From contig JABWDB010000002.1 of NCBI GenBank assembly GCA_019614645.1, positions 22,061,501-22,125,500 on the forward strand: 64,000 nucleotides of DNA, written 5' to 3'. The stretch comes from Stratiolaelaps scimitus. Its lineage: Eukaryota; Arthropoda; Arachnida; Mesostigmata; Laelapidae. Positions 53,401 to 62,323 of the stretch are shown here, piece after piece. A model generated the notes under the pieces. It did not search any database and had not been told where the DNA came from. It saw only the letters and a program-made list of their open reading frames with translations. Each line of letters opens with the position of its first letter. The stretch's first letter is position 1. A program made the translations under genes and the position numbers.

Positions 53401-56400
53401 TCACGAACGTCACCCAGTGTTTGTTGTCTTAGAGTGATGTTTTATAAGCGTTTCCAATCGTTTGTGGCCATAATAATAGTTTTGTTTTCCCGATAGGGAA
53501 AGGCTCTCCTATTTTAGATATTTTTTCACTCTGAACATCTTATGAGTTACTAGCGGAAACATTCAAATTCGAACTACAGTTTACTGATAGAACTGTCGGG
53601 AACAGTCACGTAGTGGTCAAACGTGATCGTAGTGAATTTCGAGTATTATGCATTGCACATATTCCTTCTTTTTAATGAAGTGAGTATATAAGCTAAACTC
53701 TCCCAAATCTGTAATAACGATGTAGAGAGATTGCGTTCCGAACGAGAGTAATTGAAGCCACAAACGAATCGACATACAATTCAAGTGCCGTTCAAATCAG
53801 AAATAATCACGATAACCTTGAGCTTTAGGATTATTTAGAGAAAAAAATCAATCTATCGAGAAAATATAGAAATACGAATCGGTCTTGGATTGGGGCCCTC
53901 AGCAAGTAGTAATCGCGTTTTTGCTCGTTCGTTGACGGTGGACTTGTGCCCCAGACCTTATCCCTGGAGACACTTCGCCGCACTGATCCGTATTACGGCA
54001 TTACTACGAGTAATATCGGAAGGGAAAATCCACACCTCACTGCAGCCGGGCCACGGCTGGATTTGAATCTGCAATCTCCGGTGTATCTATTCAAGCGTGT
54101 TTCTAGATACGTACCCTCGAAGTCATCACGGGAATGAGTCTTGGCCACATAATTCGAACGAACTTGCAAAGAGAATTTAGCCTTGAAAACCAGTTCCGTT
54201 GGTCCCACATGGGCAGCGCTGTTTCATGCTGTGTATTTACGCTCCCTCTAGTTGTTTATAACATTCGTATCTCAGAGACCCTTGTACGCCTATGGGTCGT
54301 AGCTGAAAGGGGTTAGGTAATAGTGAATGGACTACTGCTTTCACGACTACTACGTTTATGAACCAACTTTATGAAGTTCCTCTCTTGATGGTGTTGCCGA
54401 AGGAATAACTCCAAAATAGATTTGATTGATGGTTTTTTTTTCACTTTTTAGCCGTCTCGTTAATTTGTCAGTATGTATCTGAGATTATAAAAGATCATCT
54501 GCTCCCGCTGTTGGTTTTCTTCCAATATACTGGTGAGCGAGCGTCAGGCTTGTATTATTATTATATTAATTAACAAGTATATTTAATTTCCAGCATTGTA
54601 TGAACTGCAGATCTGCCAATAAACCACAATTTGAATTCTCTCCTTGTCGTGTCATCCTTGTTTATCAATCCTTTATTTAGGAATGCGGCGACCTGCTTCG
54701 CCTGACGTCAGCTGATCACGGCGGCTCCCTTCTCGCCGATATCTGCGTTGAGCGGCAGCGCTATTTTCTCAATTCATTCTCGAGCGCAAACGCTGTCTCT
54801 GTACAGTTCATCTCGTCTGGCTTTGCCCCTCATCGAGGATTCATCCTAGAGTACAAAAGTAAGGCATGCAGGCCACACGCTGGCGACTATGAACTGATTT
54901 GAACGGACAAGTAGATCATTTTTTATAAAAGTCGTCGTTGTGGTGTGTCGGAGTCATCTGTAGCAGGAAAATTATGATGGAGTTCATATTTACGTACACT
55001 CCACACCATAGCACTTCATTACTCAGCACGAGAATAAAATATATAATAGTTAGCAGCAACGACGACAAAGCTGTCCGCTATATTAATATATATTGTAAGT
55101 TGAATCTGGCAGACAATAAAGCCATTCATGGATTGCATTTACTTCTTGCCACCAACAATTAACACGGAAAATGCATCGTTTCCATCAATTGGTTCATGGG
55201 GTCGTATATATATATATATATATATGGTTTTGGAAACTTGGAGTATCTCATTTCAGATTTTTAAGTCAAGATTTTAACTATTGCTGTTTGTTTTCATCCT
55301 CGTATGTTTTGTTGTTACTAGTTTCGGGTTGTCCCACCCTTCCGGCACCTCATGACGGTTTTTTAGAGTCTCGCAACACAACAGCAGCCACGTACCGCTG
55401 TCGAAGGGATTTCTTCTTTGCAGACACCATAACTCAACACAAGACCTTACTTTGCCTCAACGGCACCCGTTGGACGAACGGCCCGCTTGGCGAATGTCTA
55501 TGTAAGCACCTAACTGATATATTTTTTATACGGTAATAATAATTATTATTAATATAACCATACGTATTAAAAACGGTCATCATAGTATTAACTTTAATTA
55601 GCACTCAAACGCATTATCGTATTTAATGCTGTTATATGACACAATGATAACCCTTTCAATGGCTCGTGGCAACGCGTTCGCGAAATAATGACGTGAAACA
55701 AGAAAGTGTAATTGTGCAAAAAATCGCTCACCAATTAGTTGACCTACTGCCGAAAACTTACCGTTGCCTACAAATGTGCCTTGCGTTTGAATTACAGCGA
55801 CGTACCAACTCGCCTATAACGGTCACCTTCTTCTCGGATCGGGGTACCCTTCCGGAGGGGACGTTCCGGAATCGCCAACGGACACCGGCGTCTCGAACGC
55901 AATTGACGACGCGTCGTCATCGTCTGAGGATCTCCCGCTAGCGATCACCGCACAGCAGGCAAACCGTGCCGGCGCAGGCTTTACAAGGCGACCGATCACG
56001 TGGTCTTCTTCGTTGAGCTCGCTGTCCCGCATCATGTCGGAGTACGCAGACGTCATTGTTCCGTCAATTGTTGTCTGCCTGCTTCTATTGGGCAATGCTA
56101 TCATTGTCTTGTACATCTACAGGCTGAAAAGGTGAGCGGATTCGTCAGTTGGATTTCGCTTGAGGCGTACACTTATATCGCTGCTGCTAGCTAGCTCAAA
56201 TTGCCATCACTGTCCATCATACCAAACACGAAGCAATTCTTCATAAATTGAGGTCACCTTCGACAAAACTAACAAACAACACGTATAGCACACGCAAATA
56301 CCCAGTTTAACGCCGTGTGTATCCTTCTCTATTATCTTGACATTGCAGGCAGAACAAACAGCGCGTCTGCGCTCGTAGTCCTGTTGAACTGCCTCTTGAG

Positions 56401-56442
56401 GACCGGGACGAACAAAAAGTCGCGCCTCTAGCCACGATATAG
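22576..56442 (+). CDS. SUEL-type lectin / CUB / sushi single-pass membrane protein (5' end incomplete)
   Basis: Six exons join in frame: 22576-22697, 50603-50892, 54681-54858, 55322-55501, 55798-56131 and 56349-56442 (TAG stop). Intron phases are 1, 0, 1, 1 and 2, and all boundaries are GT-AG with good acceptor pyrimidine tracts. The joined part gives about 398 residues. In order these are the last ~40 residues of a SUEL/galactose-binding-lectin-like domain, a CUB domain (four cysteines, residues ~42-197), a sushi/CCP domain (~198-257), a hydrophilic acidic/Ser-rich stalk, one membrane helix (~343-363) and a basic-to-acidic cytoplasmic tail. CUB and CCP domains usually mediate extracellular protein contacts, and SUEL domains can bind rhamnose or galactose or act in adhesion receptors such as latrophilin. 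A type I surface protein is inferred. The signal peptide and lectin start lie further upstream (candidate exon 14923-15108). I cannot name an orthologue. Confidence 0.85.
26149..26167. repeat. (CAG)n repeat
   Basis: Short CAG/GCA tract in the giant intron. Similar tracts occur at 7671-7686, 16590-16612, 27375-27390, 29763-29782 and 45932-45948. Confidence 0.9.
27127..27202. repeat. Interrupted GTT/GTC trinucleotide repeat
   Basis: About 75 bases of imperfect GTT, GCT, GTC and ATT units within the giant intron. It explains the poly-Leu, poly-Val and poly-Asn/Thr open frames that cover it on both strands. Confidence 0.9.
29625..29662. repeat. 12-bp perfect inverted repeat, 14-base loop
   Basis: AAGTCGTTTAGC at 29625-29636 and GCTAAACGACTT at 29651-29662 are exact reverse complements, separated by TGCTGTTTATGGCG. 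Located in the giant intron with no gene beside it. Confidence 0.9.
30711..30747. repeat. (AT)18 microsatellite
   Basis: Alternating AT tract inside the giant intron, followed by AAACAAACAAAC. Confidence 0.97.
33631..33683. repeat. Two adjacent perfect inverted repeats (hairpins)
   Basis: The first is ATAGTCAATGTTGGT, loop GCTT, then its exact 15-base reverse complement (33631-33664). It is followed at once by TTTCAAC, loop CTAAA, GTTGAAA (33665-33683), a 7-bp perfect stem. Both lie in the giant intron. They could be the ends of a tiny palindromic element, a structured intronic RNA, or a recent inverted duplication. Confidence 0.9.
33871..33901. repeat. (TA)15 microsatellite
   Basis: Perfect alternating TA tract followed by a short TG run, inside the giant intron, 190 bases downstream of the twin hairpins. 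Confidence 0.97.
41617..41658 (+). repeat. tRNA-like / SINE-like fragment
   Basis: TAGTGAGCTAGCG followed by ATGGATTCGATTCCCACCG resembles a box A and a perfect box B (GATTCGATTCC) of a tRNA-derived element. The two boxes are closer than in a real tRNA and no acceptor stem can be formed, so this is not a functional tRNA gene. Confidence 0.3.
43877..43948 (+). repeat. Dispersed repeat copy B, SINE-like
   Basis: The first 36 bases match copy A at 15931-15966 (32/36). About 20 bases further on, GGCACACCGTTCAAGTC (43932-43948) matches 13229-13245 at 15 of 17 positions and contains a box-B-like GTTCAAGTC. This suggests a decayed tRNA-derived SINE, but no clear box A or poly(A) tail is visible. 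Confidence 0.45.
47402..47433. repeat. (TA)16 microsatellite
   Basis: Alternating TA tract inside the giant intron. Confidence 0.97.
50603..50892 (+). CDS. Exon: first half of CUB domain
   Basis: The exon starts in phase 1 after an excellent acceptor and ends in phase 0 at GAG|GTGCGT. It encodes 96 codons. They run from SNPLQITSVC through the CUB hallmark YGYLMSPGFPQFY to RRCNWTI and GQTVTVNVLDVRL. The first two CUB cysteines (residues 10 and 41 of the exon) and the G-x-[LI]-x-SPGFP signature are visible. CNWT is also an N-glycosylation sequon. The last ~30 residues are a Ser/Asn-rich stretch (GFSSSSSNHINMRQTSSSN...) before the next exon begins with the third CUB cysteine. This looks like a species- or lineage-specific loop insertion in the domain. 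Confidence 0.9.
50893..54680 (+). other. Phase-0 intron (3.8 kb) inside the CUB domain
   Basis: The span runs from GTGCGT to ctttatttag. It contains a TA microsatellite (50982-51008), C-rich runs near 51677-51700, and a CA/TG-like patch near 51632. A minus-strand open frame (52926-53277) is preceded by a good acceptor-like site but has no clear partner exon. Near 54050-54075 there is a short box-B-like motif (minus strand, GATTCAAATCC) that could mark a decayed tRNA-derived SINE. I see no further plus-strand exon. Confidence 0.7.
54681..54858 (+). CDS. Exon: second half of CUB domain
   Basis: Acceptor ctttatttag, donor AAAA|GTAAGG, 59 codons plus one base (phase 0 to 1). It opens with ECGDLL (third CUB cysteine), reaches the fourth cysteine 20 residues later (LADICVER), and then gives the classic CUB end YFLNSFSSANAVSVQFISSG, followed by RGFILEYK. 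The C3-C4 spacing and the terminal strand (F-I-L-E-Y) agree with the family. Together with the previous exon it completes one CUB domain with the usual four cysteines. Confidence 0.92.
55322..55501 (+). CDS. Exon: sushi (CCP) domain
   Basis: This phase 1-1 exon lies between gttgttactag and T|GTAAGC and encodes 59 codons plus split codons. One sushi/CCP module occupies almost the whole exon, as is usual for this module. The cysteines are in SGCPTLPAP, TYRCRRDF, TLLCLNGTRW and GPLGECL, a pattern C...YxC...C...W...C with the conserved Trp (RWTNG). NTT and NGT are N-glycosylation sequons. Sushi modules are extracellular protein-binding units best known from complement regulators and synaptic or adhesion proteins. 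The upstream intron (54859-55321) carries a TA repeat at 55205-55225. Confidence 0.93.
55798..56131 (+). CDS. Exon: juxtamembrane stalk and transmembrane helix
   Basis: Acceptor gcgtttgaattacag, donor AAAAG|GTGAGC, 110 codons, entered in phase 1 and left in phase 2. The first ~80 residues are hydrophilic and rich in Ser, Asp, Gly and Pro (SPTDTGVSNAIDDASSSSED), consistent with an unstructured extracellular stalk. They are followed by one hydrophobic helix, VIVPSIVVCLLLLGNAIIVL, and the stop-transfer sequence YIYRLKR. This makes the protein a predicted type I membrane protein. There are no cysteines in the stalk, so no further extracellular module is likely here. Confidence 0.88.
56349..56442 (+). 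CDS. Last coding exon: short cytoplasmic tail and stop
   Basis: The acceptor is tctattatcttgacattgcag. The split codon AG|G gives Arg, followed by 30 codons and a TAG stop. The tail reads QNKQRVCARSPVELPLEDRD and then EQKVAPLATI. It is basic next to the membrane and acidic further on, with one Cys close to the membrane that could be palmitoylated. I see no kinase, ITAM or canonical class I PDZ motif; the last three residues are ATI. Confidence 0.85.
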
Positions 56443-58115
56443 GCGGCCATGCGGCCTCGGCTTTGCGCGGCCTGCGGGGTCGTTGAATCGTGCAGAAGAC
56501 CAGGGAGATGATACCCAACAAAATCAATGACCCCTGGTCCGTCACTGTAGTCCATAACGTAGTCGAGAACCTACGACATAGCGGCCCTCTGCAAAATTCG
56601 TCTTAATCTCCTTGCCACTGGGGTCGAGATAGCGATTCTGCGTTATCGATCATCGAAGGGAACAGAGATATATTGTACAATAACTATATAATCTGATACA
56701 AACGTCTGCATCCGTCGACACTTTAATACGTGCTAATTACACACACGTTGGTTTCCCATGAGCATGAAATTGGAATTCGATTGCATCCAGCATCACTACA
56801 ATCCCGTCTACGCAACGAAACCATAAGAAAGATACGCTCGAAGATGAATACGCTGAGCCAACAAGGTCACTGCCGCCGATGAGATGAGACCAGAGACCTT
56901 TGTCCCTTAATGCCATATCATCCAGTTTTTCATTATTACTATATTATTATTATCATTTTATTGATATATTGACATTCATTATAAACTGTATCTTGTCGCT
57001 ATCTGAAACGTCATAAGTAGTGATCACCCATCATCGCATTGTTGTTGTTGTTGTCACGGTGGCCACCGGGGTCACGTCAACCTCTCTTGGTAGTATCGTG
57101 CAGCCTCGACTGAACGCTCGCATCTGTAACCCCCCCTGGTGCGTTCGTCGAGCACTACGCCGATACGGCTAACACCGGTAGAAGCATTCCTAATAAGTGA
57201 ACAAGTGACATCGGTTGTGTATGTTTTTGTTCATTTTTTGTTCGCCTTGCATTTCCGATTATAGGATATAACGAGGAAGATACAGACGAGAAGAATGGAC
57301 CAGAGGCGAGACAGAGAGAGAGACTGAGTGAAAGATGAGATTGTAGAGAGAATGATTGTAGATGAATGGCCTAGGTATTTATGTACATGTGGGTGAATTG
57401 AGGTGGAACGCAGCGGATTGCCTCGAATAGATATTGTTCCAGAATCCCAAAAGTCATTCTCGTGTAATAATGATTCACAGGCATTGCTAATAGCGATGGT
57501 TTGGACTTTTCCTTCAAAACTAGCTGCATTGAGTAGCGCAGGTTATAGCGCGGTAGCTGTAGTCGAGAATCGAGCAACTGGACTGACGACGAAGTTGTTC
57601 GAGAGGTCGTTTACTCCACCCCGTCCCGTGTCCCACCCCGTAGTAGAGATCCTGTCATAGAGTCTCCTCAAATAGAAAGGTAGATAGAACGAGAAATTGA
57701 GCGAGAGGGCACATCAATCGGCCTCAAATCCTGGATGCTGTTGGCCAATGTTCAGTATTCTCTGAAGATGAATGATGGACGCCAAGACGCACAGACGTAC
57801 TATACGTACGAATTTTCTTTAGATTAAGCGGAGTCATCGTGGTAGTTACTCGGGATAGACGAATACTGAATACGTACCTAATATTATAACTAGCCGAAAG
57901 AGAGGGGTTATCGACGTCATCGGTACATACACAGACAGCGATCAACATAGTGACAAGTGCATCAATCAGTAATTTGGAAGGCTCTCTTCTTGTCAGTCAA
58001 TCGAGTAGAACACAGCCAGTATGTAACGTAACAATTGGCTAAATACTTTTTTAAGTCTCTGAAAAATCTATGACATATCGAGCGGCCGCAGCAAGACGAG
58101 CAACAAAATACATTG

Positions 58116-58116
58116 G

Positions 58117-58155
<39 letters not shown>
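58116..58155. repeat. Interrupted (TA)n microsatellite
   Basis: TA tract of ~40 bases with one interruption, between the two convergent genes; possibly inside the 3' UTR of either gene. Confidence 0.95.
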
Positions 58156-58157
<2 letters not shown>

Positions 58158-59539
58158 TCATGCAGAGCAAACAGCATCCGGGATCAGAGGAACGAACAGC
58201 AGGACCGTAGCTTACACCAACATTGTATAAAGATGGCCAAATATGATACATCATTCGTGTAAGCCGCGCGCAGCTTTGCGAATTTCGTACGGCATTCGCT
58301 GACGACGGTGGATGTTTTCACAAATGCAAAGACAGACGTACCGGTTTGTGTGTATAGTGCGACTCATGACTCGGGCATACCCCAACCCCAATAGAGAATA
58401 CCTATTATGGTATTACGTGTAGTGACCAACCGAAACAAGAATAAATATAACAGACAAACGACGACTAGGAGGATGGCGAATGATAATGATGACAACGGCG
58501 ACCGATAGTAAATTAAAACTATATATATATATATATATATATATACAATCTTTATATGGATATATAACCAATATGATATATAAATATTACAGAAATTATG
58601 ATCGACGCTTGTTGAGAAGTTCCTCCGCACCTACTGCGTAGGCTGCCGGGGGAACCTCACATGCCGAGCAGACTGCCGACTAGTGTAATGCATATGCATC
58701 TATTTATTTATGATTATTATTATTATTCTTAGTTGATTGGATATTGAATGACTGAGCGATGGTGTCGCCGACTGCTAATTTATTATATTGCTCCTTCTCC
58801 GTAACGCGACACGTGGCCCTCCCCATCCGAGCCGAGCACTCTTGGGCTCACAAAGTCTTAATTTAATAGATGCTCTTAATAAAGCCGTCTTTTTCCTTTT
58901 CGCCTGTTCATGTGGTAAAATTACTATTTATTCCGTTCTTCCTATTTATCCATCTCCCACATAAGGGTTTTCCTATGACCATTTATCTAGTATTAGAAAT
59001 GACAACACTTTATGTAAATCCGTATTGTGTCAAGCATTCATCCTTCAGTCTTCGAAGCTCGGAGGAGACAGAATGGCGTTATGCTCTCGCTGTTCGCGGC
59101 GGGAAGTAGCAGCAAGCTTAGAATCGACTGACGAAATTCAGAGCTGGCAGAGCTCGCAGAAATGACAGAGCTTCGTCTTGCTTCACCGCTGAAGGACGCA
59201 CGGCGACTGAAGGTCATCAAGATGATGATGATAAGGATAGGATCAATGTTCGTCCTGCACGCGAGCCGATAGGAGGAACAGTCAATAACAGGAGACGTCG
59301 AAGATGAAGGGAGGAAGTCGATATCAAAAAGGAGACAGAAGAAAATACTACAACAACAACAACAAACACATAAACAAAGACATAAACAGAGCCTGTATAT
59401 AATGTTATGTTAATGGACTTGAGTCACACTGAGGCGAAACGAGGGGGGAGGGGGGCACGGCAACGAAAGAAATGGATAACAGACAAAGTCAAGGGAAAGA
59501 AGAAAGCTTGAGAAGAGAATTGTAAGGACATGATCAGAA

Positions 59540-59579
59540 AAAGAGAGAGAGAGAGAGCGAGAGAGAGAGAAAAGAGAGA
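59540..59579. repeat. (GA)n purine tract
   Basis: AAGAGAGAGA...GAGAAAAGAGAGA within a larger purine-rich stretch just upstream of a candidate poly(A) signal. Confidence 0.9.
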
Positions 59580-59684
59580 TGTTCTCATCGAAATAGAGGA
59601 AGATTAAGGAGAAACTCTAGTGGAAGAGATGGGGAAACGTGAGAAGACAATAGAACGCGGAAGCTGTAAGATGGTGACGATTGA

Positions 59685-59690
59685 AATAAA
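59685..59690 (+). terminator. Candidate poly(A) signal AATAAA
   Basis: This is a canonical hexamer about 3.2 kb downstream of the membrane-protein stop codon, at the end of a long purine-rich, gene-free stretch. Other AATAAA hexamers near 58440 and 58876 compete as the 3' end. The choice is a guess. Confidence 0.25.
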
Positions 59691-60924
59691 CTAAATCTGT
59701 GAAAAAATGTGGACAACAAACAAATACTATGTTCATTACGAATGGGCGATGTTATCATAGAGCTCAGTGTAGGACACGGCCACGAAACTGTAGAAATAGC
59801 TTTCGTTGATTGAAAATATCTCCAGTATTGGTCGTGGCGTACTTGTAGATTTTTGCCACTTGATTAATATTTGAATCAACACGTGAATCAATTAATCTCT
59901 ACGACTAGGCTACTTCTCTATACATTCGAAAAGGTGCCAATTCGTTAAAGACCGAAGTCCTTTTTGGCGGCGGGGGTATTGATGCTGAGAGGTTTCCAAT
60001 GCATCTGATTTCCCTCTAATCCCATCTCCCTCTGATCTCTTCGTTGTTTCTTCGACAAATAAGGGAAAGGCTAGATCTGTAACGTGACATCGACTATCAT
60101 AAGAAGAACGAACGAATTTGGCGCAACCGTTTGTTCTTTGTACCTCAAAGAGCTTTTTTACAAATTCACTTAGATATGTACGATAATGTACAGTAAATTT
60201 GTGATATATCTAACAGATATGTACATACGCATATTTACAGGTATCTCAAGAATTTCGGACATAATTTACAGTAGTTCGCTTCACAATGACTCTACGGTGC
60301 TTGAGCCGTAGCCTGGCACCCATTATCTATGTGGGCTTTCAACCTCCTATGAATAAAACGCTGGAGGTGCCCTCGGCAAAGGCACTTACCTACGGCGGAG
60401 CCTCATGCCAAGTTGCAGTCCGTAAGGTATTTACTATAATCAGATTTGCTAGCGGTGGTTCTTCATATCAATCGTGTTGACCGTTCTGCACTTTCGGAAC
60501 TGTCAACGAAGCGGGTTGGCGGCGCCAATGACGCCTTCGATACAAATCGTATGAGCATTTCAGAGCTAAGACATTGTCAGTGTAATCGTTTACGCATTCG
60601 CTGTATCGAGCGTGATAACTTCGGCCGTATAGTGCATGGTGTTTCGTCTTTTTCTTCATTGTGCTACAAAGATGGCTGTCTCTTCGAAGTCATCACGTTC
60701 GTAGTTCCACAAATCGCCCTTTAACAAGAGTCGTCCAGATAGAATGACAAGATTCATCGTAATACGTTGAACGCTGAGATCGGACGCTCACCAAGTCCAG
60801 TGTCTGCTTGGTCGCGAACATGTTTCCAGGAAGGACGGTTGAGGAGAAGATACTCGATATAGTCGCTCGTGACATAACCGTCTCCAGGTAGGATAACAAA
60901 AACTGCATATGGTTCGATAGTCAG

Positions 60925-62002
60925 CTAGTCACCTTCCGGGCAACGATCTGCAGTACTGCTTATGGGCTTCGACGGGTTCGCCACAAATGTAATATCCGTG
61001 GGTCCCGACGATGGCGACCTTGGGGGAGCCATAGCCGAATGATGCTCCACTCCGACTTTTGTAAGCAGTTTTGTGAACGCCTTCTTGCAGATGTCTCTAA
61101 ACGATGCCCGGATCGTCGGCGAGCAGAATAGATAGAGATAAAAGTTGAACGAGTAGTTCACGTAGGTCAGGACTCGAGCTGAAGATCGAAACAGCTCGAA
61201 ACCGATGTCCGTCGTACGCTTACGAACCGTCGAGAGAGCGACAACGGAGAGCGCCATTGGTGTCATGCACACCACGAAAACGGTAGTCATCAGTAGAACC
61301 ATGCGGATCAACCTACAGCGTTCCTTTGCCTGGATGTCACTGGCATGGCCGCGCGACAGCCGACGAGTCTTCCGTCGCAAGTAGACAACGATGAACGATA
61401 GATTCAAGAGAAATACGATAACCACTGGTACGAGACGTGTGAGAATTTCGCGAAAGAAAACATAGCGCTCCACAGACGTTTGACGGTGAAAGAAACTCCA
61501 CGTACACCGGTAGCAGATAGGGCGTTTCTCAAGCGCATCGAGGGTGCCTTTAATTCCCACGGCCATGAGGCTATGCTGGAATGGGTTCGGCGAGTACAAC
61601 ATGAACGCAAGGCTGAATGCGATCACAGCAGCCGAGCCAGCACGAAGCATGCCTTGCTGGGTGTGAAATGCCAGAGGTCGGTACACCGCTATTAAACGGT
61701 CGGCCGTCAGAGCCACGATCATGAAGGCGCTTGCACCCCCGAACGCGTTCATCACGGGCATGATGACATGGCACGATAAGAAAGCAGAGCCATAGCCAAA
61801 ATGCCGGTAGAGCGTTTCTATTGTAGTGAGCTGATAGATGACACTGGTGCTTAGGGTGCACAGATCAGCGATTGCTAACCAGAACAGATAACGGTATGCA
61901 CGTGAGCTAAATCGCTTCTCATTGAGAACGATGAGGGCGCAGATGTTGCCGACGATGCCCATGGCAACGATCGGCGGCACAAGAAACACGAGATGTATAT
62001 AC
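60925..62002 (-). CDS. GPCR exon 2: all seven transmembrane helices and C-terminal tail
   Basis: The minus-strand acceptor is cctctctctttcag, directly followed by G-TAT-ATA-CAT-CTC-GTG. This exon carries 359 codons including the TAG stop. All helices and the family motifs lie here, as in many arthropod peptide GPCRs with a short separate first coding exon. The third intracellular loop is short and basic (RRKTRRLSRGHASDIQAKER). The tail is Pro/Ser-rich (APPRSPSSGPTD), offering phosphorylation sites. Confidence 0.9.
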
Positions 62003-62263
62003 CTGAAAGAGAGAGGGAAGACAGGATGTCAGTCGATGGATAGACGGATGCTAGGGGAACCTAGAGCATGCAATCTCCAATCCGTTCGTATGACATTGGC
62101 CCATAGACAATTTCCATTAGAAATGATCACTATCATCATATATGATACATTACCTGATCAGCTCGAGGTCATCAGAGACGTCTGTTGCTCCCAGCTGCCA
62201 GAAGTCTGAGCAGTAGTCGTATGGTGCAAATGTTGAGTTATCCTCATTCTCCATACTGGCCAT
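60925..62263 (-). CDS. FMRFamide-type neuropeptide receptor-like class A GPCR (complete, two coding exons)
   Basis: The coding exons 62263-62154 and 62002-60925 join in phase 2 (AG|G = Arg37) to give 395 residues. The N-terminus has an NST glycosylation sequon at residue 9. Seven helices are visible: TM1 ~42-64 with GIVGN, TM2 with LAIADL (Asp83), TM3 starting at Cys114 and ending ADRLIAVYRPL, TM4 ~158-172, ECL2 with CYRC (Cys200/203), TM5, TM6 with VVCMTP, and TM7 with YVNYSFNFYLY. The tail has a possible palmitoylation Cys after helix 8. The NFxxY in place of NPxxY, DRL in place of DRY, and absence of the TM4 tryptophan match FMRFamide/myosuppressin-like receptor groups. A G-protein-coupled peptide receptor at the neuronal or muscle surface is inferred; the exact ligand is not. 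Confidence 0.88.
62003..62153 (-). other. GPCR intron (151 bp, phase 2)
   Basis: Short GT-AG intron, minus strand, from GTAATGTATC to cctctctctttcag. Removing it restores one continuous frame from the N-terminal extracellular segment into TM1 (...LELI-R-YIHLVFLVPP...). Confidence 0.88.
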
Positions 62264-62323
62264 CGTCGGTGCAAAGGAACTGAGAGAGACTGGTAGAGTG
62301 ATTAAAGTCCGTTAATCCGATCC
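62154..62323 (-). CDS. GPCR exon 1: 5' UTR part and first 36 codons
   Basis: The exon spans from a 3' splice site (gttaactttcttcag, minus strand) to the donor TCAG|GTAATG. The coding part starts at ATG 62263-62261: MASMENEDNSTFAPYDYC..., 36 codons plus two bases. An in-frame TAA lies 48 bases upstream of this ATG inside the same exon, so this is the most upstream usable start. The acceptor before it implies at least one further noncoding 5' exon above 62323. Confidence 0.8.

Larger units (their letters stand above)
56443..60924. other. 3' UTRs and intergenic DNA between two convergent genes
   Basis: After the TAG at 56440-56442 no convincing coding frame is seen on either strand until the GPCR stop. 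The span must hold the 3' ends of both genes. Plus-strand poly(A)-signal hexamers AATAAA occur near 58440, 58876 and 59685-59690; the last follows a purine-rich stretch with a GA repeat (59540-59579). TA repeats lie at 58116-58155 and 58520-58545. A minus-strand donor-like GGTAAGTG near 60390 has no clear partner. Which hexamers are used cannot be decided without transcripts. Confidence 0.5.

Noticed and set aside
53940..54140. tRNA-like box B (GATTCAAATCC, minus strand)
   Set aside because: No acceptor stem, anticodon arm or box A at proper spacing, so not a tRNA gene; at most a SINE trace.
60286..60908. Short frames on both strands just downstream of the GPCR stop
   Set aside because: They lie in the probable GPCR 3' UTR, lack domains, and the donor-like GGTAAGTG near 60390 has no matching acceptor or frame.
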